A stretch of DNA of 64,000 bases from Streptomyces albicerus (GCF_008905045.1 NZ_VWMY01000058.1:1-64000), one strand, 5' to 3'. Numbered from the stretch's first letter, positions 34,878-44,030 are shown. Translations and numbers: made by a program. The notes: generated by a model not told the origin, from the letters alone.

Positions 34878-36110
34878 TCAGGGCTGGGTGAAGATGAGGG
34901 TGGCGTTCTGGCTGCCGAATCCTGCGGAGGTGCTGGCGACGGCCTGCACGTGGGCACGGCGTGGTGTCTTAGCGACGACGTCCAGGTCGATATCGGGGTC
35001 ACAGCGTTCGTGGTTGGCGGTGGGCGGGATGGTCTGGTGTTCGAGGCTCAGCACGCTGACGGCTGCCTCGATGGCTCCGGCAGCCCCGAGCGAGTGCCCG
35101 GTGATGCTCTTCACGGCGGTGACGGGTGGCGGCCGGCGGAACACCCGGTGCAGGGCGCCGGCTTCGGCCTGGTCGTTCAGACGGGTTGCTGTGCCGTGGG
35201 TGTTGACGTGGCTGATGTCCTCGGGATTGAGTTCGGCGTCGCAGAGGGCGGCGCTCAGGCAGCGTGCCAGGCCCTCACCCTCGGGGTGGGGGACGGTGGG
35301 GTGGTGGCCTTCGGCGTTGGCGGCATACCCGGTCAGAAACGCCTTGGCGCGGGCGGAGCGAGCCCGCGCGTGGAGGACGTTTTCCAGGACGAGGACGGCT
35401 GCGCCCTCGCCGAGGACGAACCCGTCCCGGTCCGCATCGAAGGGCCGGCAGGCGCCGGCCGGGTCGTGGTGCCGGGTGGACAGGGCGCCCATGCGGTGGA
35501 ATGCGGCTGCCGCGAAGGGGCTGGTGCACGGGGATTCGCTGCCGCCGGCCAGAGCGATGTCGCAGGCTCCGGAGCGGACCAGGTCCCGGGCGACTCCGAT
35601 GGCGGTGGTGCCGGAGGCGCATGCCGTGCTCACGATGAAACTTGGCCCCAGGGCCCCGAGATGCAAACTGACTTCTCCGGCTGCCATGTTCGGGGACGAA
35701 CGGGCGATCGCAGTTGGCGACAGGGTGTGATAGGCGCGTTCCCGAAGTTTGCGGAAGGTGACCATGGCCGTGTCGTTGCTGCTGGCCCCCACTCCCAGCA
35801 CGACGGCGACGCGGGTGCCGTCCCATGTGTCAGTGCACAGGGCGGAGTCGTGCACGGCCTCGCGGGCGGCCACCAGCGCCATTTGGGTGAAGCGGTCAAG
35901 CCGCCAGGCGGTGCGCCTGCCCAGCAGGTGGTCGGGGTCGAAATCCGGGACCCGGCATGAGAACGCGACGGGGGCTTCGGCTTCGGCCATGACGGGATCG
36001 ACGGTGGCCGCCGACACCCCTGCACACAGGCCCGCCCATGTGGCGGCGGTTCCGATGCCCGCAGGGGTGACCAGGCCCATGCCGGTCACCGCTACATCGT
36101 GCTGGGCCAT
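34878..36110 (-). CDS. Beta-ketoacyl-ACP synthase (FabF-like, stand-alone)
   Basis: A 410-residue condensing enzyme with an intact Cys-His-His triad: Cys164 in VSTACASGTT, His305 in NTHGTATRLND and His339 in KSITGHSLGAAG. It starts MAQHDVAVTGMGLVTPAG, and its ATG overlaps the ACP stop codon (TAATG). There is no chain-length-factor partner, which argues against an aromatic or aryl-polyene system. It should condense malonyl units or a special extender onto an acyl chain held by the neighbouring ACP. Reductive steps are not encoded nearby. Confidence 0.93.
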   Translation of the reverse strand: MAQHDVAVTGMGLVTPAGIGTAATWAGLCAGVSAATVDPVMAEAEAPVAFSCRVPDFDPDHLLGRRTAWRLDRFTQMALVAAREAVHDSALCTDTWDGTRVAVVLGVGASSNDTAMVTFRKLRERAYHTLSPTAIARSSPNMAAGEVSLHLGALGPSFIVSTACASGTTAIGVARDLVRSGACDIALAGGSESPCTSPFAAAAFHRMGALSTRHHDPAGACRPFDADRDGFVLGEGAAVLVLENVLHARARSARAKAFLTGYAANAEGHHPTVPHPEGEGLARCLSAALCDAELNPEDISHVNTHGTATRLNDQAEAGALHRVFRRPPPVTAVKSITGHSLGAAGAIEAAVSVLSLEHQTIPPTANHERCDPDIDLDVVAKTPRRAHVQAVASTSAGFGSQNATLIFTQP

Positions 36111-36376
36111 TACTTGGTACCCGCAGCCGCAGTGGGGGACTTGCAAGCCTGATCGAGGAAGTGCGCCGCCTGCTGGAGAGTGAGATCGGTACTCAAGGCG
36201 GTGGCGTCCTGGGACAGCTGAATTCCGGTGTCCTCTTCCAGGATGACGAGGAGTTCCACGAGGGTGATCGAGTCCACCTCGAGGTCCTTGAAGGTGCGGT
36301 CCGCTGTGATCAACGCTTCGGCGATGCCGAAGTAGTCCCTAAGACGATCACTGATCATTCGGTACGAGTCGGTCAT
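36110..36376 (-). CDS. Acyl carrier protein
   Basis: An 88-residue carrier with the phosphopantetheine site Ser36 in DLEVDSITLVELLVILEED. The usual DSL is DSI here. It starts at ATG 36376 after GAAGGAAAC, and its stop overlaps the ketosynthase start, so KS and ACP should be made in fixed ratio. It presumably carries the acyl chain for the KS and for the ferritin-like desaturase upstream. Confidence 0.93.
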   Translation of the reverse strand: MTDSYRMISDRLRDYFGIAEALITADRTFKDLEVDSITLVELLVILEEDTGIQLSQDATALSTDLTLQQAAHFLDQACKSPTAAAGTK

Positions 36377-36460
36377 CGACGTTTCCTTCACCGGATCTGT
36401 GGGGGGGGGAGGGAAGCGTGGCATGGGCCAGGGCGAGACAGCCTGACTGCGGGCGGCGGG

Positions 36461-38773
36461 TCACGGTGAAGTCGCCCGTTGGGACGATGAGCTGACGGTC
36501 ATCGCTTCGTGGGCGTCGGTGCCGTCGGGGGCAGGGCTGTGCACCGGATGGCGTTGCAGGCGTGGCATCCACCAGTTGGCCCTGCCGGCGAGCTGCATCA
36601 CCGCAGGGACGAGGATGCCGCGGACGATGGTGGCGTCCACCAGGACGGCGATCGCCAGGCCGATGCCGAGCATTTTCAGCATGCTGATCCCCGAGGTCGC
36701 CAGGGCTCCCATGGCGACGGCGACGATGAGAGCGGCCGCGCTGAACAGACGCCCGGTGCGCGCGATGCCCGTCACGATCGCCTGCTTGTTGTCGCCTGTG
36801 GCCAGGTATTCCTCCTTGATGCGGGTCATCAAGAACAGCTCGTAGTCCACGGAGGCACTGAAAGCCAGGGCCAGCACCAGAACTGGCATGGTGACTTCCA
36901 GGTATCCGGTGACAGCGACGTCACCCACGAGGAACCGGCTGTGTCCCTGCTGGAACACCCAGACGAGGGCGCCAAGGCTGGCCGTCAGGCTCAGCACCCC
37001 GACGACCACCGCCTTCAGCGGGACCAGGAGGGAACGGGTGCAGGCCAGCAGGACAGCGGCCGTCGCCAGAGCAGCCAGGGCGGCCGCCCACGGCAGACGG
37101 TTGCCCATGACGGCGGCCGTGTCGGCGGCCTGCGCAGTGCGGCCGGACACCAAGCGCGGACCGGGCGCCGGAACGGCTCGTACCCGCTGCAGCATCTGCC
37201 GGGCAGCGTCGCTTTGGGCAGGCGCCTGCCCGACGACCGTCACCCATGTCCCAGGCCCGGTTGCCCGTGCCCGGCTCTGACTTGTGCCACTGGCTTGCGT
37301 GCGATGACCGGCCTGGTAGGAGCCTGTGACCGCGGAAACGACCACAACGCCGGGAACCCGGGACAACCGGCGTGCGTAGGAGTCCAGGGACGCCGGGGCA
37401 GTGACGTCCGCCTCGGGCAGGACGACCGTCAGGGCGCGTTCGCTGTCCACGACGAAGGCCCGGCTGCTGGCCTCCGCGGCGGTGCGTGCCGAAGCGTCAG
37501 ACGGCAGAACACGGGCATCGACCACTCCAAAGCGCGCTTGTGTGAACGGTACGGCCATCGCCAACAGCACCAGAACGCTCAGCCCGAGCAAGACGACCGG
37601 GCGCGCGACAGTCACTTGGGCAATCGCCTTCCACACGTGGCTCTCCTCGCTTCCCGAAGAGATTCCCTTGCGCACTGGACGCCACGAGAGCGCCTGGTTC
37701 GCGCTAGCCGTCCTGCTACCAATGAGCAGCAACAGCGCCGGCAGCGCGGTCACGCTGACAGCCGCGCCCAGCGCCACCACCACGATCCCGGCGATGGCCA
37801 AAGACCGCAGGAACGGCAAGGGCAGCACCAGGACCACGGCCAGCCCTGCAACGACCGTGGCGGCGCTGTAGACAGCGGCCCGACCCGCCGTGCGCATACT
37901 GCGCACCACGGCGTCCGGCACAGCGCAGCCGTCAGCCAACTCCTCGCGGAACCGGGTCACGACGAAGAGCGCATAATCCACAGCCAGCCCGAATCCGAGG
38001 GCCGCGGCGATGTTCAGGGAAAACACCGACATCGGCAGGAAGACGTTCACCAGACGCAGCACCGCGAACGCCACGGTGACCACGCAAGCAGCGATCGCTG
38101 TCGGCACCAGGGCCGCGGCGAGAGAGCCGAAGGCGAGCAGGAGAATCAGCACGGTGAGTGGCAGCACGATGAGTTCCGCTCGCAACAGGTCGTGCTGACT
38201 CTGTCGGGTCGCCTCCGCGTTCACCACCGCGGGACCCGTGAGATCAACGGCGAGCGTGCCGGAATGCTGTCTTAGCCCAGGACTCAGCCGCTCAGCCGTG
38301 CGCATGGCTGTGAAATCGTCACCGTCAAGATCCAAACGGATCAGGGCCGCCCGCCCGTCCACGGACCGCAGCTCCGGTCGCCCCCCGTCCCAGTAGGAGG
38401 CGGTATGCCGTACGCCCGGCTGCGTGTGCGCCCACGCCTCCAGGCGGCGCCCGGCGGCTACGGCGGCGGGGCTGTCAACGCCGTCCGCGGCCCCCGCATA
38501 CACCGTCAAGTCGGATGTGCTGGCTCCGAACCGGTCAGCGAGGATCTTCTCCGCACGGGCTGCTTCCGTCCCGGTGGCGGTGTAGCCGCCGGAGGACAGC
38601 TCGCTGAAAGCCCCCGCTCCTAGCGCACCGGCCACCACCGCCACCAGCGCATATGTCATCAGCAGCGAGCGGGCGCGACGCATGCAGAACCCGGCCAGCG
38701 CGGCGATGAGGCCGTCACCGCCTCCCGCGGGATGCCCTGGCTTGTTCCTGGCCGCTCTCATGGGGATCGTCAA
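36461..38773 (-). CDS. MMPL-family RND lipid exporter
   Basis: A 770-residue twelve-span transporter. The N-terminal span (MTYALVAVVAGALGAG) precedes the first large periplasmic loop (about 60-190), six spans follow with the proton-relay motif GFGLAVDYALFVVTRFREEL, then a second loop (about 420-560) and a repeated membrane block with FSASVDYELFLMTRIKEEY. Full length contrasts with the truncated relative at 5507. MMPL proteins move lipids and lipid conjugates across the membrane, so in this cluster it likely exports the acyl product. The gap to the ACP gene is 84 bases and includes a run of ten G's. Confidence 0.92.
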   Translation of the reverse strand: MTIPMRAARNKPGHPAGGGDGLIAALAGFCMRRARSLLMTYALVAVVAGALGAGAFSELSSGGYTATGTEAARAEKILADRFGASTSDLTVYAGAADGVDSPAAVAAGRRLEAWAHTQPGVRHTASYWDGGRPELRSVDGRAALIRLDLDGDDFTAMRTAERLSPGLRQHSGTLAVDLTGPAVVNAEATRQSQHDLLRAELIVLPLTVLILLLAFGSLAAALVPTAIAACVVTVAFAVLRLVNVFLPMSVFSLNIAAALGFGLAVDYALFVVTRFREELADGCAVPDAVVRSMRTAGRAAVYSAATVVAGLAVVLVLPLPFLRSLAIAGIVVVALGAAVSVTALPALLLLIGSRTASANQALSWRPVRKGISSGSEESHVWKAIAQVTVARPVVLLGLSVLVLLAMAVPFTQARFGVVDARVLPSDASARTAAEASSRAFVVDSERALTVVLPEADVTAPASLDSYARRLSRVPGVVVVSAVTGSYQAGHRTQASGTSQSRARATGPGTWVTVVGQAPAQSDAARQMLQRVRAVPAPGPRLVSGRTAQAADTAAVMGNRLPWAAALAALATAAVLLACTRSLLVPLKAVVVGVLSLTASLGALVWVFQQGHSRFLVGDVAVTGYLEVTMPVLVLALAFSASVDYELFLMTRIKEEYLATGDNKQAIVTGIARTGRLFSAAALIVAVAMGALATSGISMLKMLGIGLAIAVLVDATIVRGILVPAVMQLAGRANWWMPRLQRHPVHSPAPDGTDAHEAMTVSSSSQRATSP

Positions 38774-38871
38774 AACACCGTCGCTTCCTGTCCATGGAGC
38801 ACAAACTCGGGCGCGCAGACAGCCGGGAGCCTGCCGCTGTCAGGCAGCGGAGCCGAAGCTGCCTCGATCAA

Positions 38872-39837
38872 TCACCGGGTCGGTTGGAGGTGGATTGCAT
38901 GCTCCTTAGCCGACAGCTGCTCTCTGACGCCCTCGAACGCTCGAGCCCGGGCGTTCGTGCGCTCAAGTTCCCGGGCGAGCCCGTCGCGAGCCTGCTCCCC
39001 AGCCGGCCCCAGGCCCTGCACCGTCCACACATCCAAAGAGCGCAACAGTGGGGCGAGAACGTCATCGTGATGCACTCGCAGGTCATAGACGCCGGCGAGG
39101 GCGACGTCCCATGCCATCCGCCGGAATCCCGGCATGCGGTGGCCCGGCATCTGAAACGCCGCGACGCAGTCGCGCAACGCCTGCACCACGGCATCGGCGT
39201 CAATGGTCAGTGCCGCGGCCAGCAGATCCCGGTAGAAGACCATGTGGAGGTTCTCGTCCTGAGCAATGCGTGTCAGCAGCCTTTCGCAGTTCTCCTCACC
39301 GCTGTGACGACCAGCGTTGCGGTGGGACACACGGGTAGCCAGTTCCTGGACAGTGACGTACACCAGGTTCTGCAGCAGCCCGTCATGCCCGGGCTCGTAC
39401 CCGGTTGCCACCTGCGCCAGCCGGGCCCTTTCCAAGGCCACCGGATCGACCGCGCGCGTGGCGTGAAGATACGCGCGCAGAGCCGTGCTGTGCCGGTCCT
39501 CCTCCGCAGTCCACCTATTGATCCACTCTGCCCACGCCCCACTGCGGCTGATGCGGGTGGACAGCGCCCAGTGGTAGCCGGGCAAATTGTCCTCGGTCAG
39601 AAGGTTGAGGACCAGCGCCGAACGAGCTGATGGAGACAGAGATGACTGCCCGGCTTCCCACGGGTCACCCTCCAAGGGACCGTCAAAGTCACGGCCCTGG
39701 CTCCACGGGACGTACTGATGCGGGAACCACTCCTGGGACCAGGCCAGATGCCGCTCAAGCAAGGTGCCCACCAAAGGTTCCAGCTCCGCAAGCCAGTCAG
39801 AAGCTGAGAGACCGCCAGCGCGGGAAGACAAGGTCAT
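38872..39837 (-). CDS. Ferritin-like acyl-ACP desaturase
   Basis: A 321-residue soluble di-iron desaturase (FA_desaturase_2). Iron ligands can be read as E82 in LLTEDNLPGYH, E113 and H116 in AEEDRHS (ExxH), E165 in VTVQELATRV, and E195 and H198 in AQDENLHMVF (ExxH). The tryptophan-rich N-terminus WSQEWFPHQYVPWSQGRDFD is typical. The enzyme inserts a double bond into an ACP-bound fatty acyl chain, needing ferredoxin and oxygen. It is the first gene of the minus-strand cluster, 98 bases ahead of the MMPL gene. The 120 bases upstream are AT-rich and should contain the cluster promoter. Confidence 0.92.
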   Translation of the reverse strand: MTLSSRAGGLSASDWLAELEPLVGTLLERHLAWSQEWFPHQYVPWSQGRDFDGPLEGDPWEAGQSSLSPSARSALVLNLLTEDNLPGYHWALSTRISRSGAWAEWINRWTAEEDRHSTALRAYLHATRAVDPVALERARLAQVATGYEPGHDGLLQNLVYVTVQELATRVSHRNAGRHSGEENCERLLTRIAQDENLHMVFYRDLLAAALTIDADAVVQALRDCVAAFQMPGHRMPGFRRMAWDVALAGVYDLRVHHDDVLAPLLRSLDVWTVQGLGPAGEQARDGLARELERTNARARAFEGVREQLSAKEHAIHLQPTR

Positions 39838-39997
39838 GGCTCAGCAGTCTCTGACTCATACACGCCGTCGCGCGGCACCACGCAGGTCACATAGTCTTGA
39901 ATAGCCCAAAAGGCTGTTACTCATGGCCTGACTCGAACAACGTCCCGAACGGTGTCACTCACCCGGGAGTTCGGCTACGCGGACGGCGGTCCTTGGC

Positions 39998-40183
39998 ATG
40001 ATCCTTCGCGCCTGCCGCAGCGCGAGTTTCACCAGATCCGAGGACCCGACCCTCACGTGGCTGGAGGCCCCTGTGCTGATCGGCGTGCCGTCCGACGTAG
40101 GTGAGAGTGTGCGGCGAAAGCTGCGGCGGCAGGGCACCGAGATGCTGCGCCGCAAGGCTCTTGAGCTGGGGGAGGCCCGGTGA
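39998..40183 (+). CDS. Possible small protein or gene remnant
   Basis: A 61-residue frame from ATG 39998 with acceptable GC3, ending in a basic helix (ESVRRKLRRQGTEMLRRKAL). It has no ribosome site and no recognised family. It lies between the desaturase promoter and an intergenic repeat and could be the tail of a lost gene. Confidence 0.3.
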   Translation: MILRACRSASFTRSEDPTLTWLEAPVLIGVPSDVGESVRRKLRRQGTEMLRRKALELGEAR

Positions 40184-40240
40184 GCGCTCTCGGAGAGCGA
40201 GGCGGGCCGGAGCCGCTGCTGAGGGCTCGGCCGGGCTTTT

Positions 40241-40306
40241 AGGGGCGCGGGGCTGTGTCGATATGCGGCTCCGCCGCGGGGCGCGACCAGCCACAACCAG
40301 CCCGCA
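40241..40306 (+). repeat. Dispersed intergenic repeat, copy C (variant with inner segment)
   Basis: It begins AGGGGCGCGGGGCTGTGTCG instead of the usual AACTGCG, contains GCGGCTCCGCCGC (a short hairpin), and rejoins the consensus at GCGCGACCAGCC...CCCGCA. This is a second subtype of the same repeat. Confidence 0.75.
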
Positions 40307-40341
40307 CCCTCCATACGACCCTTACGACCCTTCCGGCGGAG

Positions 40342-41130
40342 CTACCCCCGCCCCACAAACGGCATCGCGGTAGCGAGAACCGTCGCGAACTGCACATTCG
40401 CCTCCAACGGCAACTCCGCCATGTGCCGCACCGTACGAGCCACATCCGCGACATCCATCACAGGCTCGGGCGCCACTTCCCCGTTCGCCTGCAGCGCCCC
40501 TGTCTGCATGCGCTCGGTCATGTCCGTCGCCGCGTTCCCGATGTCGATCTGCCCGCAGGCGATCCGGTAGGGCCGTCCGTCCAGCGACAGCGACTTCGTG
40601 AGGCCGGTCAGTGCGTGCTTGGTCGCCGTGTACGGGGCCGAGAGCGGGCGGGGTGTGTGCGCCGAGATCGAGCCATTGTTGATGATCCGGCCGCCCTGCG
40701 GGTCCTGCTCCTTCATCTGCCGGTACGCCGCCTGCGCGCACAGGAACGCCCCGTTGAGGTTCGTGTCGACCACGTGACGCCAGGCGTCGTACGGCAGCTC
40801 CTCGAACGGTACGCCTCCGGGGCCGAACGTGCCCGCGTTGTTGAAGAGCAGGTCGAGCCGCCCGAAGCGGTCCCGTACAGCGGCGAAGAGTGCGGCCACG
40901 TCGTCGGGCCGTGAGACATCGGCGCGTACGCAGAGGGAGGCGCCGGCCTGCGCGGTCGGCTCCTTGGCGTGCGCCGCCTCCGCGAGCGACGCCGTCTCCT
41001 CCAGCCGCTCCGCGCGGCGGCCCGCGAGCGCCACCGACCAGCCGGTGCGCAGGAGTTCCACCGCCACGGCCCGGCCGATTCCCGAGCCCGCGCCTGTCAC
41101 GATCGCGATCTTCGTTTGGTTGGCGTTCAT
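40342..41130 (-). CDS. Short-chain dehydrogenase/reductase
   Basis: A 262-residue Rossmann enzyme starting at ATG 41130 (MNANQTKIAIVTGAGSGIGR). The nucleotide motif TGAGSGIG and NNAG (LLFNNAGTFG) are intact. The catalytic Ser is in NNGSISAHTP and the Tyr/Lys pair in YTATK. An Arg-rich turn GRRAER after strand 2 suggests NADP(H). Substrate is unknown. It is divergent from the phoD gene and neighbours the acyl cluster, but its base composition and separation by a repeat suggest that it is background chromosome. Confidence 0.92.
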   Translation of the reverse strand: MNANQTKIAIVTGAGSGIGRAVAVELLRTGWSVALAGRRAERLEETASLAEAAHAKEPTAQAGASLCVRADVSRPDDVAALFAAVRDRFGRLDLLFNNAGTFGPGGVPFEELPYDAWRHVVDTNLNGAFLCAQAAYRQMKEQDPQGGRIINNGSISAHTPRPLSAPYTATKHALTGLTKSLSLDGRPYRIACGQIDIGNAATDMTERMQTGALQANGEVAPEPVMDVADVARTVRHMAELPLEANVQFATVLATAMPFVGRG

Positions 41131-41273
41131 GGCCCCGCAGCGTACGTGAGGGCAACTGGGATTCCGCCATATGGAACTCACTCGTCCGACATCTGACTGT
41201 TGTGTACGCGACAGCCCACCGTTGACCCTGGCCACTCCAATGCCTTGTACAACAACCGCCAGGGGAGGGCCAG

Positions 41274-42920
41274 ATGACACCCGCAGGCCACAAGCAACCG
41301 TCGCAGCACGCCCCCGAACTCCGCGCCGCCGCCCGTCACCTCGGACGCCGCCGCTTCCTCACCGTCACCGGCGCGGCCGCCGCGCTCGCCTTCGCCACCA
41401 ACCTGCCGACCGCGGGCGTGGCGGGTGCCGCCGAACTCGACGCGGCGAAGATCACCGAGAACCCCTTCACGCTCGGCGTCGCCTCCGGCGACCCGCTGCC
41501 CACGTCCGTGCTGCTGTGGACCCGGCTCGCGCCCACTCCGTACCAGGCAGACTCCGGGCTGCCGCAGGAACGCGTCACCGTGCGCTGGGAGTTGGCCCGC
41601 GACGAACGCTTCCGGCAGATCGTCAGACGCGGGGCGGCCATCGCCCACCCCGAGTTCCACCACTCCGTGCACGCCGAGGTCGGCCATCTCGAGTCCGACC
41701 GCGTCTTCTACTACCGCTTCCGGGTGGGCAGTTGGGTCAGTGAGACCGGCCGTACGCGCACCGCGCCCTCGTCCCGCTCGCGCGTCTCCGAACTGACGCT
41801 GGCCGCGGTCTCCTGCCAGGCGTACCACGACGGGTACTTCACCGCCTACGGCCATCTCGCCGAGGACGACGTCGACGTGGTCGTCCACCTCGGCGACTAC
41901 CTGTACGAGTACGCGGTCAACTCCGTCGGCGGCGTCCGCAACTACACCGACCAGGTCCTGCCCGACGTGTTCAACCGCGAGACGATCACGCTGGAGGACT
42001 ACCGACTGCGGTACGCCCTCTACAAGACCGACCCCGACCTGCGGGCCGTGCACGCCGCGCACCCCTTCGTCGTCACCTGGGACGACCACGAGACCGAGAA
42101 CAACTACGCGGACGACATCCCCGAGAACGACGTACCGCCGGAGGAGTTCCTGCTGCGCCGCGCCGCCGCGTACCGCGCGTACTGGGAGAACCAGCCGCTG
42201 CGCCTCCCGCAGCGGCCCGAGGGCCCCGACATGCAGCTCTACCGCCGCCTGACCTGGGGCCGGCTCGCGCAGTTCGACATCCTCGACACCCGGCAGTACC
42301 GCACCAACCAGGCCAACGGCGACGGCTGGAAGACGCCCACGCCCGAATCCGAGGCCGAGTCGCAGACTCTGCCCGGGACCGAACAGGAGCGCTGGCTGAT
42401 CGACGGCTGGAAGCAGTCGAACGCGCTGTGGAACGTCGTCCCGCAGCAGGTCGTCTTCGCCCGCCGCAACCACGCCACCGCCGGCAACACCACCCTCAGC
42501 ATGGACTCCTGGGACGGCTACCCCGCCTCCCGCAGGCGGCTCCTCGCGGGCGCCGAGGCGGCCGGGGTGGACAATCTGATGGTGCTCACCGGCGATGTTC
42601 ACGTGTCGTACGGCTTCGACATCAAGCGGGACTTCGCCGACCAGGGGTCGCGCACGCTGGGTACCGAGATCGTCGCCACGTCGATCAGCAGCGGTCGGGA
42701 CGGGGCCGCGCGGCCCGCCAACTGGGCGGGCTATCTGGCCGCCAACCCGCACATGAAGCACTACAACGGGCAGCGCGGGTATACGACGGTCGCCCTTGGG
42801 CGTGACTCGGCGCGGGTGGACTTCAAGACGGTGGCTGCCGTGACGACGCCGGGGGCTGCGATCACGACCGCCGCGTCTTTTGTTACTGAGGTGGGGGATC
42901 AGGGGCTGAAGCCGGCGTAA
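41274..42920 (+). CDS. phoD: PhoD-family alkaline phosphatase/phosphodiesterase (Tat-exported)
   Basis: A 548-residue secreted metallophosphatase. It has a twin-arginine signal LGRRRFLTVTGAAAALAFA, an N-terminal Fn3-like PhoD_N domain (about 60-160), then the calcium/iron catalytic domain with VVHLGDYLYEY, TWDDHETENNYADD, DILDTRQYR, a Cys in AVSCQAYHDG and the metal histidine in LTGDVHVSYG. PhoD enzymes hydrolyse phosphodiesters and wall teichoic acids when phosphate is scarce. I see no clear PHO box upstream. The gene ends in a repeat-derived hairpin shared with the convergent oxidoreductase. Confidence 0.95.
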   Translation: MTPAGHKQPSQHAPELRAAARHLGRRRFLTVTGAAAALAFATNLPTAGVAGAAELDAAKITENPFTLGVASGDPLPTSVLLWTRLAPTPYQADSGLPQERVTVRWELARDERFRQIVRRGAAIAHPEFHHSVHAEVGHLESDRVFYYRFRVGSWVSETGRTRTAPSSRSRVSELTLAAVSCQAYHDGYFTAYGHLAEDDVDVVVHLGDYLYEYAVNSVGGVRNYTDQVLPDVFNRETITLEDYRLRYALYKTDPDLRAVHAAHPFVVTWDDHETENNYADDIPENDVPPEEFLLRRAAAYRAYWENQPLRLPQRPEGPDMQLYRRLTWGRLAQFDILDTRQYRTNQANGDGWKTPTPESEAESQTLPGTEQERWLIDGWKQSNALWNVVPQQVVFARRNHATAGNTTLSMDSWDGYPASRRRLLAGAEAAGVDNLMVLTGDVHVSYGFDIKRDFADQGSRTLGTEIVATSISSGRDGAARPANWAGYLAANPHMKHYNGQRGYTTVALGRDSARVDFKTVAAVTTPGAAITTAASFVTEVGDQGLKPA

Positions 42921-42964
42921 CGCTTCGCTGGGAAGGGTGGGGGACTGCGGGTGGTTCGTTGGCC

Positions 42965-43015
42965 GCGGGCCGTCTGTGGCTGGTCGCGCAGTTCCCCGCG
43001 CCCCTAAAGGGGCCC
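42965..43015 (-). repeat. Dispersed intergenic repeat, copy D, with terminator-like hairpin
   Basis: An inverted copy: GCGGGC, GGCTGGTCGCGCAGTTCCCC, then GCGCCCCTAAAGGGGC, whose GCCCC/GGGGC arms form a hairpin between two convergent genes. Confidence 0.8.
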
Positions 43016-43034
43016 CGGCCCCTCAAGGTGCGCC

Positions 43035-44030
43035 TCAGCTGAGCTCTCCCGGATAGGTGACGCCGATGCTGTTCCGTACCGCGTCCAGCGTTCGCATCAC
43101 CGCCAGGGTGCCGTCGAGAGGGACCAGCGGAGACTCGGTCTCGCCTGCCCGTAGGCAGCGCATGACCTCGATGGCCTCGTGTTTGAGGCTGGCTCGTGTC
43201 GCGTCGGCCGCGGTGAACTCCTCCGGGTCGCGGCCGTCGCGGTGCAGTACGAAGCGGTCGGCGTGGAAGAAGCCGTACGGGATGTCGATACGGCCCTCGG
43301 AACCGGTGACCGAGGCGGAGGTGGACGTGCCGCCGACGAGAGAGCAGTGCAACGAAGCGAGAGCGCCGCTCTCCCAGGAGAGCAGCATTCCCGTCTGGAG
43401 ATCGACGCTCTCGTCGGAGAGCACCGCTCTCGCCATCACCTCCGAGGGCTCCCCGAGCAGCAGATGCGCGAACGACACCGGATAGACACCCAGATCGAGC
43501 AGCGCACCGCCGCCCTGCGCCGGATCCCGCAGCCGGTGGGTGGGCGGGAACGGCCCGGACAGCCCGAAGTCGGCCTGCACCGTGCGGACTTCACCGATGG
43601 CGCCCTCGTCGACCAGCGCCTTGAGGCGCCGGATCAGGGGGTTGCAGTACATCCACATGGCCTCCATCAGGAAGGCCCCGCGCTCCTTCGCGAGGCCGAC
43701 CAGTTCCTCGGCCTCGCGCGCGTTCAGCGTGAACGCCTTCTCGCACAGCACGTTCCGCCCCGCCTCGAGGCACAGCCCAGCTGCCGCCCGGTGCGCCGAG
43801 TGCGGAGTCGCGACGTACACGACATCCACGTCCTCGTCCGCCGCGAGGGCATCCCAGCCGCCGTACGCCCGGGGTATCCCGAACCGCTCCGCGAACGTCT
43901 TCGCCGACGCCTCGGTGCGCGATGCCACCGCCACCACCTCGGCGTCCGGCAGATCGACCAGATCCGCCGTGAAGGCCGCGGCGATCCCGCCGGTCGCCAG
44001 CACACCCCACCGCACGCGTTCTTCCGCCAT
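43035..44030 (-). CDS. Gfo/Idh/MocA-family oxidoreductase
   Basis: A 331-residue NAD(P)-dependent sugar or polyol dehydrogenase, starting at ATG 44030. The Rossmann start is RWGVLATGGIAAAFTADL and the active-site lysine lies in VLCEKAFTLNAREAEELV, where the usual EKP is EKA. The C-terminal substrate domain runs from about residue 125 to the end. Downstream it faces phoD. Part of the coding sequence (43340-43431) contains the 19-bp periodic dyad array, which is unusual inside a gene. Confidence 0.9.
   Translation of the reverse strand: MAEERVRWGVLATGGIAAAFTADLVDLPDAEVVAVASRTEASAKTFAERFGIPRAYGGWDALAADEDVDVVYVATPHSAHRAAAGLCLEAGRNVLCEKAFTLNAREAEELVGLAKERGAFLMEAMWMYCNPLIRRLKALVDEGAIGEVRTVQADFGLSGPFPPTHRLRDPAQGGGALLDLGVYPVSFAHLLLGEPSEVMARAVLSDESVDLQTGMLLSWESGALASLHCSLVGGTSTSASVTGSEGRIDIPYGFFHADRFVLHRDGRDPEEFTAADATRASLKHEAIEVMRCLRAGETESPLVPLDGTLAVMRTLDAVRNSIGVTYPGELS
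43340..43431. repeat. 19-bp periodic dyad array, block 1 (inside the oxidoreductase gene)
   Basis: Units of the form GAGAGC-N3-GCTCTC start at 43340, 43359, 43378, 43398 and 43417. The 43359 and 43417 units are perfect dyads and the others keep one arm. The spacing is 19, 19, 20 and 19 bp. Confidence 0.75.

Noticed and set aside
33981..39837. Interpreting the acyl cluster as an aryl polyene or polyyne cluster
   Set aside because: There is no chain-length factor, ketoreductase, dehydratase, acyl-AMP ligase or multiple membrane desaturases; the single desaturase is the soluble ferritin-like type.
41130..41273. A PHO box before phoD
   Set aside because: I looked for spaced GTTCACC-type direct repeats and found only weak, irregular resemblance.
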